Positions 34,181 through 45,006 of a stretch of DNA of 64,000 nucleotides are shown piece by piece. Source of the DNA: Pseudeuparius sepicola (Eukaryota; Arthropoda; Insecta; Coleoptera; Anthribidae); assembly GCA_963920635.1 (NCBI GenBank), contig OY987299.1:127411373-127475372 (forward strand). Reading direction: 5' to 3'. Numbering within the stretch: the stretch's first letter is position 1; each line of letters starts with the position of its first letter. A program made the position numbers and the translations under genes. Below the pieces are notes generated by a model. That model did no database searches and had not been told where the DNA came from. It worked only from the letters and a program-made list of their open reading frames with translations.

Positions 34181-35043
34181 GAGTGATAAATTTTTTTGTG
34201 CAATTGCATTAGTTAAAGCTCAAAGGTTGGAATACATTAAATAATTGATATTCATAGGCAAGCTGGAGATATTTCAATAGAAAATTAAAATTTGCCTGTG
34301 TTCCACGGATTATTGCAAACGGTCACCGGCAACATTGCAATGCCGTTTCTCCTGACAGGCACCAAGGTTGTCACGTTTGACGTCCTAAAAAATAAAACGA
34401 GGAAACTGTAGGTTCCCGCCTGAAGAAATAAATAAAGGTTAAAAGTCGTTGTTTTATTTATTACGTGTTATGTTGGAGCATCTACTGTAAACTGAGTACT
34501 ACTACTACTGCTACTATTATTACTACTACTAGTACTTCTTGTGTTCTTTTCAGTAATGCTATCATACCAAATCTTGTCAACACTGTGAAGGCCATTCAAA
34601 AGTTATAACACATTAAGCATCTTAAAACGTTACAAGGACACCCTGTACAGAACATTTTTCCTCCACTAAAGAACCTCCATCTATTCTCTATAACATCCAA
34701 CAAAGGAAAGGTCGTTAATCCGAAGCATCAACGAACAGTTGTGCCCCCAAACCTAATTCGTAATCTGCGACAGTGGCTGTAATGGAGGCTGGGGGGGATA
34801 AAACCCCCAAATTTTAAACTACACTTCTCCGGGTCCCTTCCTTATCTGCGGCAACCTCCAAGGGGGCGTATCAGCGCCCCACGGGCTAGCCCTAATTAAC
34901 TCGGAGTCCGACTATCTCCCAGTGGCACACCCCCCCCCCCTTGAGGATCTAGTCAAAGACCCGGCAAAGTAGACTTTATTCCGGATGGGGGGTCAAGGTT
35001 GACGCAGAGGGGTTAGTCTAGATCTATTACCACAGGAAATCTA
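34181..35043. other. Unassigned stretch with ACT repeat and GC-rich part
   Basis: An impure ACT/ATT trinucleotide run lies at 34498-34535. ACACCCTGTACAG at 34639-34651 is a lone mariner-like end. The stretch at 34690-35000 is GC-richer with C and G runs (C-run near 34930) and no supported gene; it could be a degraded retroelement end. Confidence 0.35.
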
Positions 35044-35051
35044 GTTTAGAG

Positions 35052-35725
35052 CACAGAAAATATACGCCACGCGGACAGAAGTGCCAGTAGCATCGGGCTC
35101 GTAAAATATGTATAGCACACCGAAACTCGGTTTTGCCTTGGCCTAACAGATAGCGCTCGGATGCAGAATCGTTCGATTTTTAAAACCGTAAAATGCCCTC
35201 CGCTAAAAGTCACCGCTAGAGGCGCCAGCAGTCAGCTGAAGAGCCTAACCGTGTTGCCGGTGGTTTAGGAATAAAGGTTTCATAAACGCTGTCTATGCTG
35301 GCGACCGCTTTCGGTCATCAAAATCTATTTCCCGGCAGATGGTCAGAGGCCTTGAACTATACGAAATAATAGTGGGATTTATTATTTGCTTCGTCTTTGC
35401 AGAAGTCGTATGACGTATACTAAGTTTTACAGAGAGTGCTTCAGAGCTAATCATTATCTAATTAAAATATACGAAGATGTTACAAATAATATATTTTATT
35501 CCTGCCTATTTTATTTACTAATTACCTATACACTTTCCTAGCGTGCTGCCGCCTAGTATTGAGTAATGAAAGTACCACGGCCGTCAAGGCAGAACTATGG
35601 AAGAATTCTTCTATAGACACTGCTGAAAGCCAGGGGAAGCCGGCTTTCGAGAGCCGGCTTCCTTTCGGGCAGCCAAATAATTACATTTTGTGGAACTTCT
35701 GTCCGCGTAGCGTATATTTTCTGTG
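35052..35725. mobile_element. hAT-type MITE, 674 bp
   Basis: Terminal repeats CACAGAAAATATACGC (35052) and GCGTATATTTTCTGTG (to 35725) extend to about 32 bp with one mismatch. An exact 8-bp direct repeat GTTTAGAG flanks it at 35044-35051 and 35726-35733. The interior is GC-richer and contains a perfect 11-bp stem GGAAGCCGGCT/AGCCGGCTTCC at 35635-35662. No transposase is present. Its ends differ from the CACGGGCG family, so it is a separate family. Confidence 0.9.
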
Positions 35726-35733
35726 GTTTAGAG

Positions 35734-35918
35734 TATACATGTGAGGAAGCCTGCTCAGAGAACGGGCTTCTCTCTAGGTACGCAAGCGCGAATTCGATTG
35801 CAGCTAATGCTACTCTTTAATAGATGGCGCGCGAATCAGGAAGACAGCGACGGCAAGGTGTTGCCGGATTGTGCATCTTTTCCTCATTGCCCGCCGGACA
35901 AAATTCGGCAGATATTAA
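35734..35918. other. Short CpG-containing interval
   Basis: An open frame starts at 35741 on the plus strand and runs to 35995, into the next repeat. It is not recognised and probably not a gene. Confidence 0.3.
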
Positions 35919-37765
35919 GGCCAGGGAAAATAGAATTTGACCTAGACAAAAATATTAACTGCAATTTTGTTTTACCATATCAAAGTTATAAGTAAATACT
36001 TGGACAGAAACCCAAAATTAAACATTTTGAAAAAACGGAATTTTGAGTTACCTCAAAAAACACCTATTTTTCGTTAGAAATTTCGAGCAAAAATATTAAC
36101 AGGATTTTTTTAGACTCTTTAGGTAAAAAACTTCCCTTGCTAACATATATTAAGAAATTAAACATATTAAGAATTGGAAGTAACTTAGATCGACAAAGAG
36201 AGATAAAAATCGGATAATTTTCTATTTCGGCAAAAGCAAAAATATTAATTACGTTTTTATTGCAGATGATCATTCCCTTTTACAAATAGAATGTAACTTA
36301 TACAAAATTAAACATTTATCTGAGCCGCATGTACGTCAGCTGTCACTTCTCATTGGTATAGAATAGGCAAAAATATTAACTGTTTTTTGTTTGTTTAACT
36401 TTTTACAATATTGAATCATATATAGCGAAATTAAACATTTATTTACGGCGCATATAGGTCAACTGTCACTTGTCATTTCTTTAGGAAAAGCAAAAATATT
36501 AACTGCTTTTTTTTGTTTAACTTTTTACAATATAACTATATTAAATCACATATAGCGAAATTATACATTTATTTAGGGCGCACGTAGGTCAATCGAATAA
36601 TATTTATTTTTAAAGAAAAAATACTCCCGTTACCATTTTTGTTTAATTTCAAAAAATTTAACAAGGCTTAATATCCACTTACAAAGTTTTACAAAAATCA
36701 GCCAGTTAATAATTTTGCTCTCAAATACAGATTCAATTTTTTTTAAAATGCGATTTCCGGCGAAACAATATGATTAATTTCAGAACAAACTTTTTTAAGA
36801 TAACTATAAATAATAAAAACGCAGTTAATATTTTTGCCCAACACAATATTACGTAAAATGTCATCATTCGGATACTTGCGCAAACGTAATCTGTTTAATT
36901 TATCAATCTCCACTTTATATACCTTACTTACTAATAAATGCAGCTTAAAATTCGCAGTTAATATTTATGCCGTCTTTATTACAACAAGAAAATGTATTTT
37001 TCTAAAAAACGTCCAAACGCGTATGTTTATTTTGTATAAAAAACAAATCTGGCGTTCATTTATTTCCAATATTTTGTGATGGCATTATAAAAATGCGGTT
37101 ATGAATTTTGTCTAGGTTTCGTTACTTTTTACCGTAATTTCCCTGGCCTAAAACATGTTTTCGGTTTGTTCAATTCAAATTGCCATAAAATAGACGTGAC
37201 CCTTCTATATGTGGTATATCTTGGGTACCTTTGACTCATCTACCGACAAACGAAACTTCCCTTCTTAATCTGCTTTAAATCTTATAATTAGGACAAGAGC
37301 CCTGAAATGCTCGGAACATTCGCATTTCCCTTAGATTGTCAGAAGCGATTGGTCACGCGAGCGAAAATTCCTCTTCCCGTTAAGTGTGGTGCTTACTTCA
37401 AAAAGAGGATCGTGCCTTTGGCTAATTCCATATTACATGTCCTTTCATAGGACCCTAAAGAACATCGTTTTATTGTTATAGCAGGAGAGGTTTTATATCT
37501 CGGGGAAGTCGTATAAGATGTGGATTTTATTTTTATCGGTAGTCTGTTTCATTTATAAACGCTCACATGATGGCTATCAAACTATCTAGTTGTGTTTATC
37601 TACAGTTCAGTAGAAATCCTTAGAACAAAAACTTTGGATTCGATATGGACGGTATGTGACAAATTAATAGCCATTAAAGATTTATTGTATAAACCATGCA
37701 AATATTTCAGGACTAGGACTAGCTACATTTACAGAAACCAAACACCAAACCCATTACAGAACATG
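35919..37765. mobile_element. Composite repeat, plus-side copy (inverted partner at 59135-61005)
   Basis: Near-identical in inverse to 59135-61005 across about 1.85 kb. The first part (35919-37152) has ends AGGCCAGGGAAAATA and TAATTTCCCTGGCCT. It contains many subterminal copies of gcaaaaatattaactg (about 35947, 36089, 36237, 36368, 36489 and inverted-side variants). The second part (37153-37765) lacks these motifs. A 60-bp piece with the TAATTTCCCTGGCCT end is repeated at about 37770-37830, only in this copy. No transposase is recognisable; the open frames at 36834-37079 and 37592-37792 recur in the partner copy because the DNA does. Confidence 0.8.
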
Positions 37766-37835
37766 CCCCATGCGGTTATGAATTTTGTCTAGGTTTCGTT
37801 ATTTTTTACCGTAATTTCCCTGGCCTATATTACAC

Positions 37836-38846
37836 AGAGTGTAACTTTGGTTAGTACATAAATTGTATCCGGCGATAAGTTACGAGCCCAAAGTCACGCC
37901 CACGATTTTTTTTAATGCTCACAAAATAAAACGTTATGGCATTTCAAAAATTTTCCCGACACTTTGACAGCCATTGGTTGCAAGGTCCCTTAATTATTGA
38001 AGCGATGTCAATACAGCGTTGTCATACCGTCAGATAGTTCCCTGAAAATTTATAAGAATTTTCAAATTTTCAAACTCCGATTGGGTATAACAGATAGTAA
38101 AGAAGCGCACCATGACTTAGTAATAATCACATTTACCACTGCACTTGTTTTCACTTTTCACTATACTTTCACGACGCAACACACACCACTTCTTAATGAC
38201 TAAATCTACTACCCAGCTAACAATCCTAGTCAGGTTTACCAATAATGTTTGGGCGAGAACCTATGAAGATTAAATATTATCAATTTTTTCCTTCAGAAAA
38301 ACCTAAGAAGAAATTTTTGTTATCTAAATCTACTAATTTCTAACCTAATTATAAGCTTCAGAAACGCTCAACTTTTAAGAAACTTATTTAGTCATTATTG
38401 AGTTTATTATTACTATTATTATATAAATCAGGCTTTAGAGACAAGGACAATTTGATTGTAAATTTTTTGCTCAATATTTTTTACTTCTTTTTAACCTTCT
38501 ATAAGTCAAAAGGTAATGCATGAAATACTGGAGATTATAAAGAAGTAAATTATGTCTCAACCTTAGTCCATGTAGGTAAGGTCGAAAATAGGTTAGAAGA
38601 GAGTAATTAATTGAAACTCTATTCGACCTGTTATACCCCTATTATACGAGCAGGTTTGTGGTGGCCCTATCTAGGTTTATATAGTAACCTAATAAATACC
38701 GGAAAGTTCAAAAAGACTAGTTTTTTGGGCCTGAAATAAAAAAAGGCTTAAAGAAGGCCAAAATTCGTTATAAAAATGACTAATGATTAAAAAATATTTT
38801 TAAATTGGGAAATCATTTGCCCTGTGTATATGTTACAGACCGTATA
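37836..38846. other. Unassigned AT-rich stretch
   Basis: ATT microsatellite at about 38405-38422. The open frame at 37997-38203 is unsupported. Nothing recognised. Confidence 0.35.
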
Positions 38847-39065
38847 CAGTGTCCTCCAAAAAGTTCGCACCATAGGGGGGAAATTTTTAATTAACGTTTT
38901 ATTTTGAAATTTAATTTTGGGGTTACCTTTTGCTTTAAAAAAGATGAAAAATGGCCCACTCAAACGTGGTCATGTGACTTTCGTTATCTGGCAAAAATGA
39001 CATTTAAAAAAATATATCCCCAAAATATAATAAAATATCTAAAAGTTTTACTTGAAATAGTACAT
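38847..39065. repeat. TIR element fragment, partner of 1870-2172
   Basis: Starts TA-CAGTGTC at 38845 and shares gttaccttttgctttaaa and cactcaaacgtgg with the 1.9-kb region, on both strands there. The right end is unclear. Confidence 0.5.
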
Positions 39066-39190
39066 TGTGTACCTAGTAGGAAAAGCTGAACATTCCCGGA
39101 CGACCGTAAAGATTGCCTGTCGAGGCGTAAGCCGAGACTGGCAATACGGAGTCGGGGAATGTGGCTTTTCCTACGAGGTATACATACTAT
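39066..39190. repeat. Long perfect-type hairpin
   Basis: TACCTAGTAGGAAAAGC on the left pairs with GCTTTTCCTACGAGGTA on the right, then CATTCCCGGAC with GTCGGGGAATG, and at the centre GATTGCCTGTCGAGGC pairs with GCCGAGACTGGCAAT around a 4-base GTAA loop. It is GC-richer than its surroundings. It may be the conserved end structure of a transposon; an adjacent inverted pair tttttccgaaaatcgaaa/gattttcggaaaaag lies at 39190-39420. Confidence 0.75.
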
Positions 39191-39420
39191 TTTTCCGAAA
39201 ATCGAAAATTACTCAAAGAACATAAATTATTACAATCAACTTGTTTTTAGTTTATAAATAACTGTAAGAAAATAATATTTCCTTACAGTACAAAAATAAA
39301 TATTTCCTAACAGTTACTTTCCGTTGCCTGGCAACGACTAAGTGCAAGGAAATATTGACTTTTTCTTTCAAAAATGTTATCAAAAATGTCAATATTTCTG
39401 ATTGATTTTCGGAAAAAGTT
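39190..39420. repeat. Inverted-repeat MITE-like segment
   Basis: The left end tttttccgaaaatcg is the inverse of the right end gattttcggaaaaag, with inner aatatttcctt/aaggaaatatt pairing. The open frames here (39252-39449 minus, 39374-39562 plus) are not supported. Confidence 0.5.
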
Positions 39421-40199
39421 TTTTTTTCAATTTTACGCAAGTGTACCAAATTTGAACGCTCTACTACAATATTCAGTTTTTTGCCAATTTTTAATAATAA
39501 TTATGAAATTTCTGAAAATTTTAAAAACTCTAAACTTCGTAAAAACTATTTTATATCACTAGCTTTATCATTCTATTAATTTTTTATTACTAATTACCGA
39601 TAAAAATAGGTATTTTCAAAAGAAAATGATATTTACGCTTTAAAATTCTGTTTGTTGCAAAGTTGATGTACCGTCTAGCATTTGGGGTACAAACTTAGCT
39701 ACATTACGTTTCCCAGTTCTAAATTGATGCCAAAATAATAATAAATTAAAATATCATCAAACTATTTTACGTATCTAAGCAAAATTCTTGACTTTTATGG
39801 AACAAATAATTATTACCTTTAAGTTTAATTTCACATTACTCGATATTGATGAGTAGCCCATGGAGAGAATAGAAGCAATTGTTTTTATTTGACAGTTGTT
39901 TTTATTTGCCAGTTAACAAACAGTTATCAAACTGTATTACACAGGGTCGGACTAGTTTCTTTTCTAAATTAAATAACGTCAATCCCTTATAATTACGCCA
40001 CTGGCAGCTGCAGAAGTTATTCGAAATTTTCGATATTTTTCTGGAAATTTCTCAAAAGGGAATCCCTTAAGGAACTCTATAAAATCGACCCAAAAATCTT
40101 CCCTCGAAATTTTGTGACTCACTTTATTAACACCCTGTATATCTAATATAGTGTGAGTATGAAATAAAATAGGTGAAGATTTTGTGAAGATATGCTTAG
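39421..40199. other. Unassigned AT-rich stretch
   Basis: ACACCCTGTATAT at 40130-40142 is a lone mariner-like end. No gene was seen. Confidence 0.35.
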
Positions 40200-40565
40200 G
40201 TAAGAAATTAAGTTAAGTTCGGATAGTCTATATTCCGCTGCGCCGGTCCAACACCAGTTCCTGACTGATTCAATCCAAATTTACCGTCGTCCAGAAAATT
40301 CATATATAAAATTCGGCTTTATTGCCGGCCCTTTATTGTCGGCGAGGGCGAAATACGGTCGGGACATACGCCGGCTGTATGAAAAATCTGTTATTTATTT
40401 GTTCTGTTTCACCTGGACGTTCTGCGGGATTAACGGGGGTATAGGCACTACGTTACGGTCGGACGGGGCCCGGGAAATCATTTCCGTCGACCTTTTCCGA
40501 CATAATGCGAAACGTATGAGTTTATCGTGGAAGGAAACGGTGCGGATTAGTGTCGAATAGGGAGA
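40200..40565. promoter_or_regulatory. CpG-rich island, candidate conserved non-coding element
   Basis: CpG-rich with several TTTATTG/TTTAT words. A 74-codon plus frame at 40336-40560 has no recognised family and may be chance in GC-rich DNA. Regulatory function is inferred. Confidence 0.35.
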
Positions 40566-40849
40566 ATACATAAATTGGACATAATCTCCACCACGATACG
40601 CGACTGAATTTAAGATGCCAACGCCCCGACGGGACTATGCGAACTAACATATGGGCAATCGTCATATTCGTCACCATGTGAACGGTGCTAGCCACCAGGT
40701 CTACACTGCGTTGTTCTTTGTTGTTGTTCATTGCACGATACACGATACACTTATCGTGGTTCATTGTTGACATGGCCATGGCCCATAGACTAGTTTAGCT
40801 TGAGCCTATAGGAGGCGTATTTCTTATATTCAATGGCGTATACACAAAG

Positions 40850-41938
40850 TATGTCACTGCGCATCTTGTGACGTCAGTTGCGAATCAGAATTAAATTGCT
40901 CCATATATTTTACACAGCAATAGATACTTTTATATGGGTTTTTGCTTAATTTAAACGTTTTCTTTTAAATAAATGTTGTTAAAAATATGTAGATTATATT
41001 ACTAGATAAATGAATGAATATTTTGTTGATAAAAACACATTTAATTTGATAATTATAATTTTACAAATAATTTGTTTTCTTTGCGTTTTAGTTAATCGTA
41101 TGCATGGAAATAAAAATTGATTTTTTTTAAAAGACCGTGTATTGGTAGCTAGACAATAAAAAAATATAATATAGGTGTCTAAATAATACATTTATTGTAA
41201 GTAAGGTAATCCTGAACTAAGTTTTGGCTTCTATCGACACAAACTCTCCATCTAAAAAAGTATTTACTTGTTATAGGCAAAGATATTGATAAATAAAATT
41301 CAAAGCCTTACCAAAAATATAACTTTTTCATTTCAGTGTTTATGTCGGTTTATGTCAATTAAAGCCTTATTTACCAATTATTAATTCACATAAGCCTTCA
41401 CACAAGCACAACCTGCACAACTAATGCTTAGTTTATAAAACAACAAAGAAAACAACATAATAAATAGCGAGTAAAATAGGGATCAAATAATGATTCCCTT
41501 TAATCATAACAAGGCTAATTTTTTATTGCACATTCTATTTTATTTGCTGTATAAACCAGGCATAAACTGAGTCCCCTATTTTTAATGCTCTGTTCTATAA
41601 ATAATATGTTTCCTTGCCATTTTTTAAATTGATACTGTCTTGTCTGCGGCATGCAGCAATCCATTTTTTTGGCAAGATTATTGTCCTTGGGAAATCTATA
41701 GTACTTAATTTCCGTTCCCTTACTGTTTCTGTTATTATTTGGACAAATGCTTACTGCACATCCCAGCATTGTTGGCCTATTTTAAAGCACTGTCAAGCTG
41801 GACTGACGATCAGTCAGTTGTTTACACTTTTTTCTTGATACATTAAACTGTAAACTATAAAAAATCGTAATACACAACCGCAGCCGCCCATTATTTAGAA
41901 TTCGTGATTCGCAACTGACGTAGATGCGCAGAGTTGCC
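40850..41938 (-). mobile_element. THAP-type (P-element-like) MITE
   Basis: Terminal inverted repeats of about 40 bp: CTGCGCATCT...ACGTCAGTTGCGAATCA near 40857-40886 and the inverse near 41900-41935. Inside, on the minus strand, is a THAP-like first exon, the DNA-binding domain of P-element transposases and relatives. The rest of the transposase is absent, so this is an internal-deletion derivative. The interval between 40566 and the left end holds nothing recognisable. Confidence 0.7.
41515..41769 (-). pseudogene. N-terminal THAP domain fragment
   Basis: The ATG is at 41769, about 165 bp inside the right terminal repeat, as expected for a first coding exon. The product begins MLGCAVSICPNNNRNSKG and continues YYRFPKD and LAKKMDCC. 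This gives the first Cys pair of the C2CH zinc site and the FPKD motif of THAP domains, which bind transposon or promoter DNA. The expected second half (Cys-x2-His after about 35-50 residues, then AVPTIF-like AVPxxF) is not found; the frame instead becomes unrelated sequence up to a stop. So the domain is truncated by a deletion and cannot fold normally. Confidence 0.65.
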
Positions 41939-42529
41939 TTGTTTTTGGATCCGTTAGTGTCATACCGTGGGTAAGTGTATCGTGATCTCCACTAGTACGA
42001 CGTTAGGGATAATACAGGATTATTTTTTAGGGGTACCATCGCGTATATCCGGAACTCATCTATTACCGTTAGGCTTGCAAAAACGTGCCACAAGAGTTTT
42101 GCTAAACCTTGGTCCTAGAGAGTCATATCGATCCAATTTCAGAGCTCTCTAAATCATGACACTTCCTGCGCTCTTTATATACCGTAGCTTGTTGGAGATC
42201 CATGACAAAAAGCATGTATACAGCCAACAATCCGATATTAATGGATATGCAACACGAAACAAAGATGTGCTGCGGACTCATCGATACAGACTGGCCAGAT
42301 GCGCAAAAAATTCTCTAGATATTCATTCCGAGATCCCCATACTGATCATCAAAAAAAAAATCGCCCTGTATTATATTTTTATAATTCATTAATAAGTAAA
42401 CTAACGCATTTATTAGGTAATGGTAGTTACAGAAGTTGTATCATCTAATAAATTTTTGTTGTTGTAATAGTTGTCTTATAACTTCCTGTTTGACCTAATT
42501 CATCAAGCCGCATTTAAAAAAAAGTTTAT
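41939..42529. other. Unassigned stretch
   Basis: Small open frames (41967-42152, 42156-42392 plus) are not recognised. The part near 42040-42330 has mixed composition and could be an old coding remnant, but I cannot assign it. Confidence 0.3.
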
Positions 42530-42860
42530 CGTTACCCCACGCTGCTGCGGCTGACTTATCACGACCCGATCAATTTTTCACAACTGCAACTATACCGCCC
42601 GTCGCCCGGCGATTGTTTACAAAAACAGTCACGGCCAAATTTACGGCGAAATCCGCGGACAAACACCGGGCGGGTAAGTACAAATAAAAATTTAATGTTT
42701 CAGCCGTTACGTAAAGCTTAATTTTATAGTCTCGGATTTTATTAGCTATACAATGTAGCTTATTTTGCCGGGTTTTATACGATGACAGTCGTCGGTTTAA
42801 TAATTTACAAAACAATAAAACGGAGTCGCGATTTACTAAGTTGTGATCGAAAATATGACC
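42530..42860. promoter_or_regulatory. CpG-rich island, candidate conserved non-coding element
   Basis: A compact block rich in CpG with ATTA and TTTAC words. The minus frame 42570-42878 is unrecognised. Regulatory role inferred from composition. Confidence 0.3.
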
Positions 42861-44334
42861 AATAATAACGAAAGCCATTATGATTATTCAACATATAAAA
42901 TAACAAATCAAAGTAAATATTGGTTCAGGCGCACTGCCCCATTGTTCAAAATTATTGCACTAATACACAACTATAAATTTGCTAATTTCACAACTTGTTT
43001 AGAAATAGGAAGACATTGGTTGCGTTCAATGCAGCTAGGTAGCACTGTAATCGCTGCTGTGGTGCGGTGAACGACAAATTTATAACTAGGTGTTGTCTAT
43101 CATCAGATTTTTTGTAGGTTATGTTTATGTACTTATTTTCGGCATTTTTCATTTTCGTTTTTAAAATAACGTTTTGGCTAATTTTATAATGACTACCAAG
43201 AAATAATAAACAACTGCACAGAGTTGGTGATACGAATCCGTATTATTTGCGTACGTATCATTTGCGTACAGCTACCTGATCAGTGTTACTTGCGTACAAC
43301 GGGGCTCGGTACGAAAATTCAGGTAAAACAATTATAGCCCAAGAGTAGCATTTGCGTACAACCCTTGTATGGTCGACAAATTCTCTCAGTGGCGGACCTA
43401 TCCATTTTTTAGGGCAATTTTAAGGATATACCTACGTATATAAAATAATGTTTAGACTTTTGATAATGATAATTGAAATAAACTCTCCAGTTTTAATTTA
43501 CTACATACTTATGTTTATTTACATACACCCTTGTGTATTTGTGTTACACAATACATAATAAATTTAATACACATACAATAATATATTCACTATGTAGGTA
43601 CTATTCTAGTTTCGTCACATAAGCTAGAGCTCTTAAACATTGTGCAATATTTTTAGACTCAGCGTACTGATGTAATATTTTTTGAATCCGTAAGTCCAGT
43701 TTTACATAAGTGGTTCGTCTTCTCTTCCCCTCCAGGTTTAACTGGCTGCGCCTTACCATGAAATCGCTGTACTCAGCTTCTTCTTTTAATTTTGTAAGTC
43801 AGCTGCATGTAATAAAAGGCGTGTTCCGAAAAGCATTCTATCTTAGAATACTAATAGTATTTTGATATATTAGAAGTTCCGTTCCGTTTTGAATTCAATT
43901 TCTAACGTATCATAAGTAATCATGCCATCTCTATGTCAGAAGTCAGATTCTTTTAAATCGGAACACGCCTTTAATGATGACCGTATGCCACACAAACACA
44001 GTTAAGTTGCATACTATGTATAATAGCACCCAACGAATATTTAGATAAACCATACCTTCAGAAAAATACAGTCGCAAGTTTTGCCCTACAATTTTGCAAT
44101 TATTTTTTCCAACCCCCCCCCCCCCCCCCGAAGTAAGCAAAATATTACCTAATATTATACGGAAAAAATACGAGGAGTGAAGAGTTAAATTATTATTACG
44201 TTTGAATATATGTAGTAATAGTAGCGCCTAGCGCCATCTTTTGACGAGAGCAGACGCAGCCGAATTATTTTGTATTGTAGGGACACTTTGCGTTGTTTCT
44301 CGATTATTCGCCACGCCCCTCGGTCGAAATGAGC

Positions 44335-44420
44335 GGAACTTTGTGGAAGTTCGTGGAAGTTTCTGGACGGCTACTGGGCTGCTATATAAGCGGCGCGTGA
44401 CCGCGCTTACGGCAGTATTG
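44335..44420 (+). promoter_or_regulatory. TATA/Inr promoter with phased heat-shock-element-like array
   Basis: From 44335 seven consecutive pentamers read GGAAC TTTGT GGAAG TTCGT then GGAAG TTTCT GGACG, giving nGAAn units every 10 bp and one good nGAAnnTTCnnGAn core (44355-44367). This is close to the heat shock factor site consensus. TATATAAG lies at 44383-44390, and CAGT with A at 44414 lies 31 bp downstream of the TATA start, the normal insect spacing to an initiator. The arrangement is that of heat-shock gene promoters. Heat inducibility is inferred. Confidence 0.6.
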
Positions 44421-44573
44421 TTCCATGCGAACTCGGAGCGAATGAAAGTGAAAAGTGGTGAACGAATAGTGAAGAAAATTAAGTGTACCGTGTAAGTGAG
44501 TAATTATTTTAGTGCACTGTTATTCGATGACCTTGTTAAGGATAGATACGTGAATCATTATTACTGTCGAAAA

Positions 44574-44741
44574 ATGGAGGGGAAAAAAAGGAAGGGTGAC
44601 AAACCTAAAGGTATGGACTACTGGAAAAAGTGGTGTAGTCAAGGTCAAGGGGTTTCTAATAAAGAAACTAATTTGGATTTAGCTATCAAAGCTTCAGCTA
44701 CCTTGTATGCTGATAAGAAGACTGCCTACCCCGAAATCTAG
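44574..44741 (+). CDS. Short basic open frame downstream of the hAT promoter
   Basis: The ATG at 44574 opens 55 codons (MEGKKRKGDKPKGMDYWKKW at the start), ending in a stop at 44739-44741 just beyond the junction with sequence shared by all three copies. The 5-prime leader from the predicted start site at 44414 has two upstream ATGs (44424 and 44442), both with short frames, and a GTAAGT donor-like site near 44490. The lysine-rich start could be the transposase N-terminus, with the middle of the transposase deleted. The frame is not continuous with the dimerisation region that follows. I do not recognise a family for it. Confidence 0.4.
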   Translation: MEGKKRKGDKPKGMDYWKKWCSQGQGVSNKETNLDLAIKASATLYADKKTAYPEI

Positions 44742-45006
44742 TTTGGAATGCCTAGATATGTGCGATAAAAACCTTTATCCTAATATTTACACATTACTAC
44801 AAATCTTCGCTACCATTCCTGTATCCACTGCTACCCCAGAAAGGTCTTTCTCGAGCCTAAGGAGACTGAAAAACTATTTACGGAACACTACAAGTGAAAA
44901 CCGACTTAATGGTTTGGCTCTAATGAACATTCACTATGGAACAGAAATTCATGCAGATGAAGTAGTGGATATATTTAAAAGAAAAAGCCGAAGATTTCTT
45001 CTTTAA
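44731..45006 (+). pseudogene. hAT transposase C-terminal dimerisation region
   Basis: The product reads LYPNIYTLLQIFATIPVSTA, then TPERSFSSLRRLKNYLR, RLNGLALMNIHYGTE and DEVVDIFKRKSRR before the stop at 45004-45006. This is the hAT family dimerisation domain (Dimer_Tnp_hAT) with its ERSFSxLRRLK and LALxNIH signatures. It ends in a basic tail as intact hAT proteins do. Copies 1 and 2 have lost about 9 bp in this tail and so read through into a different C-terminus. The catalytic core is absent, so this cannot be an active transposase, but the frame here is the best preserved of the three copies. Confidence 0.85.

Noticed and set aside
34690..35000. GC-rich stretch as part of an LTR retrotransposon or rRNA insertion
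   Set aside because: No reading frame, no rRNA similarity I recognise and no terminal repeats.
37592..37792. 66-codon frame that recurs at 59121-59309, as a conserved gene
   Set aside because: It recurs because the whole 1.85-kb repeat is duplicated in inverse; there is no independent sign of coding.
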